The notes beneath the pieces are model-generated. The model searched no databases, had not been told where the DNA came from, and saw only the letters and a list, made by a program, of their open reading frames with translations. A stretch of 64,000 nucleotides of DNA from Monomorium pharaonis (Eukaryota > Arthropoda > Insecta > Hymenoptera > Formicidae): the NCBI RefSeq assembly GCF_013373865.1, contig NC_050468.1:12950496-13014495 (forward strand), read 5' to 3'. Positions 12,591-25,000 of the stretch are shown piece by piece (within the stretch, counting starts at the first letter, position 1; each line of letters begins with the position of its first letter). A program made the position numbers and the translations under genes.

Positions 12591-15472
12591 TTATAGCTTC
12601 TAATTGGCCTTTCTGATGCCGCGAAACTTTAGAGGCATTTTAATTTGCAAAATTACTTGTTGACAACAATAGCGAAGCGGTTACGCGAACGTGATGGAAT
12701 ATTTGCTGCATTTCTGCGGAAAGCGATTTCGATCAGATTGCTTTTGGAACCAATGTCGTGCGGTAGCATAAAGGGAAGAGGAAATGTTAATCGCCGTTAT
12801 TTAATGCCCGCAATTTCGGCCACTTTGCTTTGAGTCCGCTAATAATACGCGATGTGGCTTTATTATCTGTGTTCCGTGTGTAATGCCTGCTAATTGTCAT
12901 GTAATGCATTTATAACTGATGACCAACGATCAAACGTTGAACAGTAGCGTTGAAAAAATCAATAGAGGCATTGCCGGATAAACGGATTAACACTTAACAT
13001 ATTGATACATCTTCTGAGCCATCATAAACTTCCATTTTTACCCGCATTAAAAAAGTTGCGCTCGCCGCTCGTAAGTATTAATGCTTCTCTTCACTTTGTA
13101 TTTTAAGTTTTCAACTATGGAGAGATCTCGTAAACCGAGAAGAAACTCGTTTCGCTATTACGTTGCATTTTATGCGTTTTCACTTGGCGTTTTACGAAAT
13201 TGGTTTTCAGAGATACCGCAAGTGAATTTGTGGATCGTAATTGCGTGTACCTCGGGATTGTAAAATTGCAAAGCCGCCGGTTTATCCTAAGATGCTTGTC
13301 AATGGGAAAATTCAGCAAAGGAATATTATAAATTACAAAGAAAAATTGCAAGTTTAAATGAAAATCGCGAATTATGCGTCGCGTGGCATTTGCTTTTGCA
13401 TCTTTTCAATCTCGATATTACACAAGTATACCACCAATTAAGTTTCAAATGAAATTTTTGTTTAAGTCCACTTCGTGTTATCGTAAAAGTAATAACGTCT
13501 CGGGCAAGGTTTTCAGAGCTTAATTAAAAACTCAGGGTAAACTCTTTTGAATGTTAAATAACTCGTTAACGACATCGTAAATTAAACACGCGTCGAGAAA
13601 GAAACAAATATTAATTACTCACAGTCCATTCTTCTTTAATTAAATCACCAATTTTTAATCTTATCTGATTTACGGTTTTCTTGACAGTCTTTGTTATCTG
13701 TTCTATTCTTTTCGCAAGCACCACTCGCGATAATTCCATATATAACGAGAATAGGAAGAAAGAAAAGGATATCGCATTAGTGTGAATTCTTGATTAGATC
13801 GCATGAGCAAGTTAATTTACTTTCTCGGCAAAATCGATTAGATTACTTTGGCTGTATGCGAAGTCAATTTAAAGGCGAAATCAGGGTAAATCGAAGGAAT
13901 AACGGATGCCTCTAAATATACTGATGGATGACATTAATCGTCAGTATTCGCTCAAGAAATTTCTCTTGGAAACGGATAGAACGTCATTCTTCGTTCTCGG
14001 AAGATCACGATTCTACGGGAGTGTCGAGGGCAATTAAAGGGAGTTTCCTAATTGCTAATTGCTAATTGCTCCGCCGTGCTCGCGATGATGTTCCATCCTG
14101 CTTGCGACGTTCCCGATGTCAAAATTATACGCGACGGATTTGCATACGAGAACTTTCTTGCAAAAAACGGCATGTACCGAACGAGATTGCAAACTAACGT
14201 CTCAATTCCCCAAAGAATCACGCGTGCTAATTAAAACTTAATGAGAAATTTGGCCTACTTTACTAAACACGATTCATGATAATAACGAAACGTTGGTTCT
14301 TGCGTTTCAAGTTTTTGGTTCGTTAGATTATGTTCTGATTATTCTTGTAGTGTTTCATAAATAATTAAAAGAATTATTAAATTATATCTTACAAAGGAAA
14401 CAAACAGAAATACTTCAATCCAATTTTGAGCTTTTATGTCGATGTTCCTCCAATGTAAATTAATTCTGATCTCGATTTAATGTATTGTTTATTTATTTTT
14501 CTAAGAAATCAAGATTAAAGTTAATTTGTATTGGTGAAAATAGACATTAAGATGTATTTTGTATCAAAATTTTTTATACGTGCCACTTATGTATTCTTAG
14601 AGGATAAAACACTATTTTGAAAAATGGGTTATTTTCCTTCAAAGTAAATATCGTTCAAAAAATAGGAGAAAGTTAAGGAAAATTTTTTTAAATACTAATA
14701 ATAAGAAAGTATGCAGAATATAATAATTAATATCATAAAACTAATAAAGCTTTACATGGTCGTAGCTAGATTTTCGTAGCTGATATTTCTTGTGTGACTT
14801 TATATATGTACCTCTTTCCGAGTTCATCGAACTCCGCTCTAAATAAATTTTCGATCTTTAGAAACATAGTTATAAGATGAACAAAAATACCAATATTACG
14901 AAATTAAATTGATAATTTTAATTTAGTAATAATGATGCTAACAAGCATCTGTTACCTTTTCCATCCAAATATTGTAAATAATTTTGTTGTGAAAAAATAA
15001 CAATCATTAATCAAATAATACATTTTTTAAAGTTTTTTTTAAAGTTGAATGATTTTAAGATTATTTTATAATATTAATAAATATTAATATTAAAAAAAAA
15101 TTTTTTAATGTATTTTTATTATTTAGCATAGACGTTTTGTGATTGGGAAGCAACACTTGTGCGGAGCATATAAAAGGCACATATTTGTAACTCTGTACTG
15201 TTATTTGTGCGGATCAATTTTTTAAATATTTTATTATTATTTGGTACATATATTTATTGTTTTTATTTCCCAATGAATTTTATAAATACTTTATAAGTAT
15301 GTCTCACATATGAGTGATCATATATTCTACTTCTACAGGATCTATGCGAAAGTTTTTAAAAGTTTTTTACATATAAAAGAATAAATATTTCACGTTTCTA
15401 TTTTTTATAGTAGTAGATAATATAAAGTATATATAGTTTTTTTTTTTAATATAATACATACATACGAAGTTA

Positions 15473-15692
15473 CACTGAAAAAAAAATTCTAGATTCAAAT
15501 AAATATTTCTTTGAATAGTACTAAGAACATATTTTATAGAAAATCAATAATATTTATTTGAAACAAGTACTAGTTTTCTATAATTTAGAAAATATTACTT
15601 GTTTGAAATAAATATTATTAATTTTCTATAAAATATATTCTTAGCACTATTCAAAAAAATATTTATTTGTATCTAGCAATTTTTTTTTAGTG
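15473..15692. mobile_element. 220-bp foldback MITE with TA target duplication
   Basis: Two arms of about 97 bases (15473-15569 and 15596-15692) are near-perfect inverted copies, with a short centre. Ends are CACTGAAAAA and its partner TTTTTAGTG, flanked by TA at 15471-15472 and 15693-15694. TA duplication and no ORF fit a Tc1/mariner-related miniature element. Confidence 0.8.
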
Positions 15693-17587
15693 TACCTTTT
15701 AGTCACAATTACTCTAGTTAAAACTATTTTTCTATGTGTACAAGTGTGCACGTGTATCAAACATAATAGCATATTTAAAACCGTCTTATATCACGACACA
15801 GTAACTTAAGCAGAACTTTATATATTACATCTCTAAATAGGTGCTTTCTCGCTACTTTACGCTCCAAAACTTTATCGTCATGGTCATAGCCGCAATAAAG
15901 GGTTAACGACACTTCTTTCTCTCGCAATTGGCGGACGGCCAACTTTCCCATATATCTTTTTATTACTTACGTTCACCCTCCTCGTCCAGAATTTCTTCAT
16001 TTCTATAATCTTTTATATCTGCCGTCGACTACAACAAAAAAAGCTTTCCAGCAAATGATTTTCGGAATCGTCGAAATTATCGCGGCTACGATCGTCGGCG
16101 GGAGAAACTAGTTTCGTGCCGGGGCACGTGCAAGAGAATAGAATCTTGGCGTGAGCTGAAACGAAGGAGGCAAAAAGCCGAGATAGGTCGGATTATCCTC
16201 TCCATATATAGATATAGAGTTGCTTAAGCCAAACCTTTGTTAAATCAAACGCGGTGGAATCGCACGCGACGCATATCAGTTGGCTGGTTTCACTGATCGA
16301 GTTTTAAGATAAATACAAAATTAAGTTATGATATTATATGTCAAAAATAGTATTTGCGGTCAAAAGTAATCGTATATTATTTTTAATTTTTAGTGTGTTT
16401 TGTATCAGATTCATAAATTTGTGTTTTGTGTTTTCATAAATTATTATTTGAAAAACTTACAATTTTTTTTTTGTAACATGCGTTATTTAATTTTTGTAAC
16501 AGCTGAAATTTTGTTTAATTCTTTTCACCTATAGTATTCGGACGGTAATGAATATTATTATGAATTCATTATTTTTAAGCTAAAAATGAAAAGTTTAGCG
16601 CCCAAAAGAATCTCCCAAACTTTGTGATGAAAAGGTCATTGGCAGAAAGATTTTATATTTGAAACTGTGAGCTTTCCGATTTGTAAAACTGAAAGTAAAT
16701 CACACACACACTTGGATTACAAGTACTAGTCACAGTTTTGTATATAATATTGTATATGTGTATATATGATGCCATAAATCACATTTATTCGAATTGACTA
16801 TTCACGGACATTACCACTGCGCTCTTCTTTATCATATTGGAAACATTTCAATAAAAAAATCCTTTTACACAAATACATTGTTGTCAAGATCTGGAAGAGA
16901 GCTCGATTCTGCGAATTAAAGAAAGAAAAGTTTTTAGTGTGACTATTTGGCAGAAGAGAAAATTACAAAAAGTTGGCGATAGAAAAAATGAAGGATTTAA
17001 AAATATGCCAGCCTAACATGTTGGGATATTAGAGATACACGAGGTTCACAAAAATAGATATATAATTACAGATAATCCTAGATACCATACAAAAATATGT
17101 TTTAGTATTGAATTACGTTGCAAAACTAGACCAGAAATTCAGGTGGCTTTTATTATACATGAAGTTTTTATATGTTGTAAACTCGTTATGAGCATTGCTT
17201 CCACCGCAAGGGTGAATTTATATATCCCCAGGTTGTTGCATGTGGTTACTACTTGCTAGCTTTTTCTTATAATCGATGTTCAGTGTAAACAGCCTTGATT
17301 GTTACTTTCTTCTGCGTATATATGCAGCAAGAAAATTTCACTTTACCTTAGCTTTCAATCTCAAGGAATTGGCGCGAAATCACAGAATTTAACCCATTTT
17401 TCTTAAATAATTTTTTCCCTTCCTTATATTCTTATCTTTTGATTAAAACAAGTAATCAGAAAGATAAATATACATTTCATATGATTTAAGGAAAATAGGG
17501 ATCGCTGAATTCATTTTTAGACATTGAAAACCTGTAATTAGAAAATGATATGTAAGTTACTGTATCGCAGAATCATCAAATAATAAG
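15693..17587. other. Non-coding sequence before the copia remnant
   Basis: A CG-richer patch lies at about 15890-16290. The remainder is AT-rich. No upstream LTR matching the one after 19124 was recognised. Confidence 0.5.
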
Positions 17588-19123
17588 CATAAAAGACGCA
17601 AAAGAAGCTTTGAATAATACAAATACGGATAATTAACTCAAAGCGGTACAAGATGAATATAAAACGTTCTAAAGGAACTACACGTGGAAATACATAAGTA
17701 GACGAAAACAAGCAGATGTCCTTAACACTAAATGAATCTTTAAATTAAACAAAAGTGAAAACGGAGAGTTATACAAAGCTAGGTTAGTAAAGAAAAGATT
17801 CGCGCAAATAAAAAGTATAAATTATGAAGAAACTTATTCGCTGGTTGTAAAAACAGTTTGATAAGACACATCTTATCAGTAGAAGAGCAGCGGTAGAAAA
17901 GAATCTTGAAATCCATCATGTGGATGTTAGTACGACATTTAAATGGTGAATTAAACAAAGAGACATATACATTTTTCTCTCAAGAGAATTACCAAACAAG
18001 AATGAAAGGTGTAGGAAGCTAAAAGAGGTTATGAATGATTTAAAACAGAGTCTGAAATAGAAAATTATATTACGAGGTATGAATTTTAAATCTGAAGCAG
18101 ACCCCTGTACATATTATAGCAAAAGGGAGCTGAATCTGATAAATGCTACTTATGTAAGTAATTTACTTATTTTTTAAATAATAAAAATTAAAAGAGCAAA
18201 ACAAGTATTAGAAAGTAACTTTAAAATGAAAGACTTAGGTGGGGTACAAAATTGTCTGTATGTATCGAAAGGGATAAATGTAATAATTCAATAAATATAA
18301 AATAAAGAAAATATGTAGGAAGTTATATAGAAATTCGGTATGGAAAAGATTGTAAATCCCACAGCCACTTCTGTGAACCTCAATGTTAAATTAACTAAAA
18401 AAATAAGAAATACAATAAATAACTATACAAAGAGGCGATAAGAAGTTTATTATATTTAAGTTAAATCACGCGATCGAATTTATTCATTCGTAGCATTCAT
18501 TTGCAGTACAAGTTGTAAGCAGATTTTGTAAGAATCCTCGCGGTTCCACTGAATGGAATGCAATGAAAAGAATAATGCGGTACTTGAAAAAACTATAGAT
18601 AAAAGCTTAAAATAAAGTCAAGTTTCGAGAAATAAAATAGAGTTACATGATGGCAATTGGGCTAACGACCCGGAAACTAGATACTCTCCGTAATTACATA
18701 TTTTTAAGAAGCGAGGGACCAATATCTTGGTTAAGCAAAAAACAGTACGATAGTACTATCTATTGTGGAACCAGAGTATTTTGTACTATCAAGTAGTTGT
18801 CAAGAGGCGGTATGGTTACGTAAATTGAAAATATTAAAGACTGAGTCAAGAGCAAGTAAATAAATTTATTCTGGAATAATAGGATTGTGTTTTGTCAAAA
18901 ACGCGATAACTAGTCAGTGTACTAAGCAGGTATAAGACGTGTGAGATACCATTTTATTTGTGAGAACACCGAAACAGATTATATCGAAATAACACATGTT
19001 CTCTCAAATGAAATGCTAGCCTATATACCTACAAAACCAAACATGCATGTAATGTTAAAGCGATAAACACGAACGATTCCATTGTAAAATATTATGCTTC
19101 TCGAGTCGCGTTTTAAAGAGGCG
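17588..19123 (+). pseudogene. Ty1/copia retrotransposon pol remnant
   Basis: Broken frames read copia reverse transcriptase and RNase H pieces in the right order. These are NENGE-like SENGELYKARLVKKRFAQ, then NYEETYS-VV, DPCTYYSKR, FKMKDLGG followed by YVSIERDK, a YKEAIRSLLYL stretch with ITRS, NPRG-like residues before WNAMKRIMRYLK, and GPISWLSKKQ followed by TIYCGT. Stops and frameshifts interrupt it every few dozen codons, so it is long dead. It lies on the same strand as syntaxin 1A, upstream of the satellite. Confidence 0.85.
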
Positions 19124-19360
19124 TGTTGGCGTGTGTGAAATCTCTCTCTCTATGCTTATTTTTCTGATTGCTTATTTTGTGATCTACGAAGAATCAAATT
19201 GTATGTTTACTACAATTATATTACATAAGTTAAGAATATTAAAATAATAGAAAAATTATATTTAGCACCAAGATTTGCTGCAAACCGAAACAGACAATCT
19301 TAACTTTATCTTTATGCTTAAAACATTTATTGATTAAATAATTAATTTATTATTACTATA
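19124..19360 (+). mobile_element. Probable 3' LTR fragment of the copia remnant
   Basis: The segment directly follows the retrotransposon C-terminal remnant and begins TGTTGGCGTGTG, as copia-type LTRs start with TG. The part from 19231 onward has a clear second copy at 7957-8070. The LTR's 3' boundary is not clear. Confidence 0.55.
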
Positions 19361-21515
19361 TGTTTACTTATCTAGTGATTTTGTGATTTATGGCGAATCG
19401 ATTTATTGCGTTTATCTCGATTCAATACAGTTGTCTTTGGTGTGTTTAGATACGTGCATTTCTTTATCCGCAAATTTATCCATCAATATGTAATGGATGT
19501 AACTTCTCTTTTTAGTATTAAACTTTGATTGGAAGTGACGAATTAGATAAAACAAACGTATTTTTTAAAAAGAAATATATAAAATGTGCAGATAAAATAG
19601 CTATAAAGCGAAACTAGCAAGCGGAACTGTTCCCTTATGTTCTTCATACAACATCGATCAAACTAAACAGGCTCCTGTTTCTTCGTTTCTTTTTATCTGA
19701 TGCAATAAAGATGCCCTTTACACGCGTTTGATAACGACCATTAAATCACGTTGCGACTAAATGTCCGATTGTGACTGGAAAGACACGCGTGAGGGCAGAT
19801 TTTTCAAACACTTTCGTTCTTATTCGGTCTTATTTGACTTTTACAGCGCTTACGGCGTGATGTTAGTAAATCTAGATGCGATAGGTGTGATAAAAGCGCG
19901 AAGAATACACCTAAGACAAATTTGCATTTTAAGCAGAGTCAAGAAATTTCGTCGAAAAGCGAATATTCAGAACGTTGCACGTGAGGTAATAGTAAATTAC
20001 AGGGTTAGTTGTACATAAATTAACTACATAGTTAAATTTTATCCCAAGAGCCTTTCTGCCATAACAGATTTTGATAAAAATTGTTAACTTCTTAAATATG
20101 AATTATAACATGTAGCATTATGCAACCTAATAATAAGTAATATTTTTAGTTAAATCCCGAAGCGTTAATTTTTTTCTAATATTATCTACAAATTATTCAA
20201 AAATATATACTCAATTTTTTAAAATTAAATTTTGGAAATTTTAAGGAAGAGTGAATTCCAATCTTTTTTTATAATCTCTTAGATATTGACTTTATAATAA
20301 TTTTAATGGCAAAAATTCTATATACGTAAGGAAGGATAGTTATAGTAAAATTTGAACAGAATTAAGCAAAAAATAAAAAATAAAAACTTAGCATAAGCAA
20401 ATACTAGCTTACGTAACAAAGGAGAAATTTTTAACATACGTAATGTAATATATACTTTTAATATAAAGAAATGTGAATAAAAGTATAATATGATAATTAG
20501 ATTTTTAAGAAATGCTATATTTTACAAAATCAAGTTATGCCAGATTAAAAGTTAATACAAAAACCAGAATTAACTTTTAAAACTAACAAAACTAATATTT
20601 TGTATTTGGTAAAAGCTAAGCTTTGATTACGTTACTTAAATCATTTACGCAAAAAATAAAGATGAACGTATATTTCGAAGAAACGTCTTATTACTCACGT
20701 TTTCGAGAGCTCCCAAGGGAAACGCGACATCGTTCCGATGGTGAACACTAAATCTCACAGCAACTAGATTTGAAGCACTTGAGGGTGCTTTGGCACAGTC
20801 AGTGATTCCAACACACACAGGAAATATGTGGCATAGATGGATAATACAAACCTGCTTGGTACATATATGAGATTTACATTCAAAACATATTAATAATATT
20901 TGCAATAATAGCGTACATCATGAGCATGCTACATATTCAAACATTACAATATTTCTTTCACTGAAAGAGATTTTTATTTTTCCTAATTTTTTTTATTGTG
21001 CAATCCTACTTATCTTGAATAGTTTGATATTAATCCTTTGTTGCGCAAATTTTTATGTTAAACATATTTTGCCGAATTTTAGTATATGGAAGTTTCCGTG
21101 ATCGTTGATTGTAAATCTTAAAAATAATAATTTTAAAAGTATATGAAGTTTTATTAAAATCAAATTTTAATATTTTTTTTGATAATTACTTTGATTAAAT
21201 ATTGGATTTACATTAAAAAGTTTTCTTATTATAAGTGCAGATATGAAATCAGCGACCCCAAAAATATTAACGTAGAAATTTTCAAAACATGTATATTATT
21301 ATTTTAATTTCAGCATAAATTTATGGTAAAAGAACACCAATTTTAATTAATCTTTTGCTTATAATTTATTGTTAGTATAAAATAATTATATGTTTATGTT
21401 TCTTGTACAAGTTTTAGGAACATAACAAAATATATTACATAAATCAATGATAAAATACTTAAAAATATAAAAAAAATTATGAAGCTCTAGGTATCACATA
21501 TGTATATGTATGTGA
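19361..21515. other. Non-coding sequence between copia remnant and Helitron
   Basis: One exon-like open stretch on the minus strand (20690-20830) ends in a GTGAGT donor but matches nothing known to me. A perfect 12-bp hairpin stem TTAAAAGTTAAT lies at about 20547. The rest is AT-rich. Confidence 0.5.
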
Positions 21516-21729
21516 CACTATATAATAAAAGGTTAAGAAATAATCGATCGAAAGAGGGAATCCTCTGACCTTTTCTTTCTTGCTCGTTATCTTCTTCATG
21601 AAGCGTGATACATCTTATCCTATCTAAAAAAGGAGATGTTAAATCGAATCGAATTTATTGTTGCTGCTTTTCCGAGATGCTGATTGGCTGTCTCGCTATA
21701 AAGTTGTTAAGTGCGTTGTGACTGTCTTC

Positions 21730-21786
21730 ACTTCGTGTCATTTCCAGCTGTCAAACTACTTCGTGTCATTTTCAGCTGTCAAACTG
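21730..21786. repeat. 28-bp direct tandem duplication
   Basis: ACTTCGTGTCATTTCCAGCT plus GTCAAACT is repeated at once with one changed base. It lies in the 5' flank of the satellite array, inside the candidate Helitron. Confidence 0.85.
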
Positions 21787-21857
21787 TCACTTTTGATAGC
21801 TGATTGAAATAATTACAAGAAATCAGGGAAAAAGAAAAAAGAGCCAAATAAAAAATA

Positions 21858-21910
21858 TACGAGAGGAAGAGAAAGAGAGAGAGAGAGAAAGAGAGAAAGG
21901 GGGGGGGGAG
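21858..21910. repeat. GA-rich tract and G run
   Basis: A (GA)n-like purine tract followed by a run of G flanks the array on the left. Purine-rich tracts of similar type recur on its right at about 30550-30730. Confidence 0.8.
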
Positions 21911-22004
21911 AAGTAAGAATCCTTTCTAAAAAAGGGCATGGCATCGATACTCGCATCTCTCGAAGTATTGTTGTCGCTTTTCCGCGATGCCGATTAAACG
22001 TGTG

Positions 22005-25000
22005 TCAATAGTTTTTAAAAAAGTTATGGTGTTGTAATTAATAAAAACATTTTTTTTTAAATTATTTTGCCCGGAAAACTTGAATTTTGAAAGCTGGACG
22101 TGAAGTGCTAATTGAATATCGACAGATTTATTTATTTTAACGCAGTTTTCATATAGTTCCGGACGCGTCCAATAATTTTCTAAAGAGTTCCAGTGATATA
22201 ATTAATTAAAACATTTTTTAAACAATTATTTTGTCCGAAAAACTTGACTTTTGAGGGCTAAAGGTGAGATGCTGTTCAAATATCGACAGTTCTATTTATT
22301 TTAACGGAATTCTTATATAGTTCCGGACGCGTACAATAAATTTCTAAAGAGTTCCGGTAATATAATTAATTAAAACATTTTTTTAACAATTATTTTGCCC
22401 GAAAAACTTGAATTTTTGGGCTAGACGTGAAATGCAAATCGAATATTGACAATTCTGTCTATTTCAACGCAGTTTTCATATAGTTCTGTACGCGTATAAT
22501 GGTTTTTTAAAGAGTTACGGCGTTATAATTAATTAAAACATTTTTTAAACAATTCTTTTGCCCGAAAAACTTGAATTTCTAAGGCTACACGTCAAGTGCT
22601 ATTCGAATATTGACAGATCTATTTATTTTAACGAAATTCTCATATAGTTCGGGACGCGTACAATATGTTTCTGTAAAGTTCCGGTGATATAATTAATTAA
22701 AACATTTTTTAAACAATTATTTTGTTTGAAAAACTTGAATTTCTAAGGCTACACGACAAATGCTAATCGAATATCGACAGATCTATTTATTTGAACGTAA
22801 TTCTCATATAGTTCGGGACGCGTACAATATGTTTCTATAAAGTTCCGGTGATATAATTCATTAGAACATTTTTTAAACAATTATTATGCTTGAAAAACTT
22901 GAATTTCTAAGGCTACACGACAAGTGCTAATCGAATATCGACAGATCTAATTATTTTAACGTAATTCTCATATAGTTCGGGACGCGTACAATATGTTTCT
23001 ATAAAGTTCAGGTGATATAATTAATTAGAACATTTTTTAAACAATTATTTTGCCCGAAAATCTTGAATTTCTAAGGCTACACGACAAGTGCTAATCGAAT
23101 ATCGACAGATCTAATTATTTTAACGTAATTCTCATATAGTTCGGGACGCGTACAATATGTTTCTGTAAAGTTCCGGTGATATAATTAATTAGAACATTTT
23201 TTAAACAATTATTATGCTTGAAAAACTTGAATTTCTAAGGCTACACGACAAGTGCTAATCGAATATCGACAGATCTAATTATTTTAACGTAATTTTCATA
23301 TAGTTCGGGACGCTTACAATATGTTTCTATAAAGTTCAGATAATATAATTAATTAAAACATTTTTTAAACAATTATTTTGACCGAAAAACTTGAATTTCT
23401 AAGGCTACACGACAAGTGCTAATCGAATATCGACAGATCTATTTATTTGAACGTAATTCTCATATAGTTCGGGACGCTTACAATATGTTTCTATAAAGTT
23501 CAGGTGATATAATTAATTAAAACATTTTTTAAACAATTATTTTGCCTGAAAAACTTGAATTTCTAAGGCTGCACGGCAAGTGCTAATCGAATATCGACAG
23601 ATCTATTTATTTGAACGTAATTCTCATATAGTTCGGGACGCGTACAATATGTTTTTATAAAGTTCAGGTGAAATAATTAATTAGAACATTTTTTAAACAA
23701 TTATTTTGCCCGAAAAACTTGTATTTTAGGGCTAGGCCTGAAATTCTAATCGAATATCGACAGATCTATGTATTTTAACGTAATGCTCATATAGTTCTGG
23801 ACGCCTACAAGAGTTTTTTAAAAAGTTACGGTGTTATAATTAATTAAAACATTTTTTAAACAATTATTATGCTTGAAAAACTTGAATTTCTAAGGCTACA
23901 CGACAAGTGCTAATCGAATATCGACAGATCTAATTATTTTAACGTAATTTTCATATAGTTCGGGACGCTTACAATATGTTTCTATAAAGTTCAGATAATA
24001 TAATTAATTAAAACATTTTTTAAACAATTATTTTGACCGAAAAACTTGAATTTCTAAGGCTACACGACAAGTGCTAATCGAATATCGACAGATCTATTTA
24101 TTTGAACGTAATTCTCATATAGTTCGGGACGCTTACAATATGTTTCTATAAAGTTCAGGTGATATAATTAATTAAAACATTTTTTAAACAATTATTTTGC
24201 CTGAAAAACTTGAATTTCTAAGGCTGCACGGCAAGTGCTAATCGAATATCGACAGATCTATTTATTTGAACGTAATTCTCATATAGTTCGGGACGCGTAC
24301 AATATGTTTTTATAAAGTTCAGGTGAAATAATTAATTAGAACATTTTTTAAACAATTATTTTGCCCGAAAAACTTGTATTTTAGGGCTAGGCCTGAAATT
24401 CTAATCGAATATCGACAGATCTATGTATTTTAACGTAATGCTCATATAGTTCTGGACGCCTACAAGAGTTTTTTAAAAAGTTACGGTGTTATAATTAATT
24501 AAAACATTTTTTAAACAATTATTTTGCTCGAAAAACTTGAATTTTTGAGGCTACACGACAAGTGCTAATCGAATATCGACAGATCTATTTATTTTAACGT
24601 AATTCTCATATAATTCGGGACGCTTACAATATGTTTCTATAAAGTTCAGGTGATATAATTAATTAAAACATTTTTTAAACAATTATTTTGCCCAAAAAAC
24701 TTGAATTTTTGAGGCTACACGACAAGTGCTAATCGAATATCGACAGATCTATGTATTTTAACGTAATTCTCATATAGTTTGGGACGCGTACATTATGTTT
24801 CTATAAAGTTCAGGTGATATAATTAATTAAAACATTTTTTAAACAATTATTATGCTTGAAAAACTTGAATTTCTAAGGCTACACGACAAGTGCTAATCGA
24901 ATATCGACAGATCTAATTATTTTAACGTAATTCTCATATAGTTCGGGACGCTTACAATATGTTTCTATAAAGTTCATGTGATATAATTAATTAAAACATT

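Larger units (their letters stand above)
8071..15470. other. Non-coding sequence
   Basis: Mostly AT-rich DNA with the small repeats listed separately. CG-richer patches occur at about 10100-10650, 12600-12850 and 13980-14240 (the last with three CTAATTG units at 14047). No coding call could be supported. Confidence 0.5.
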
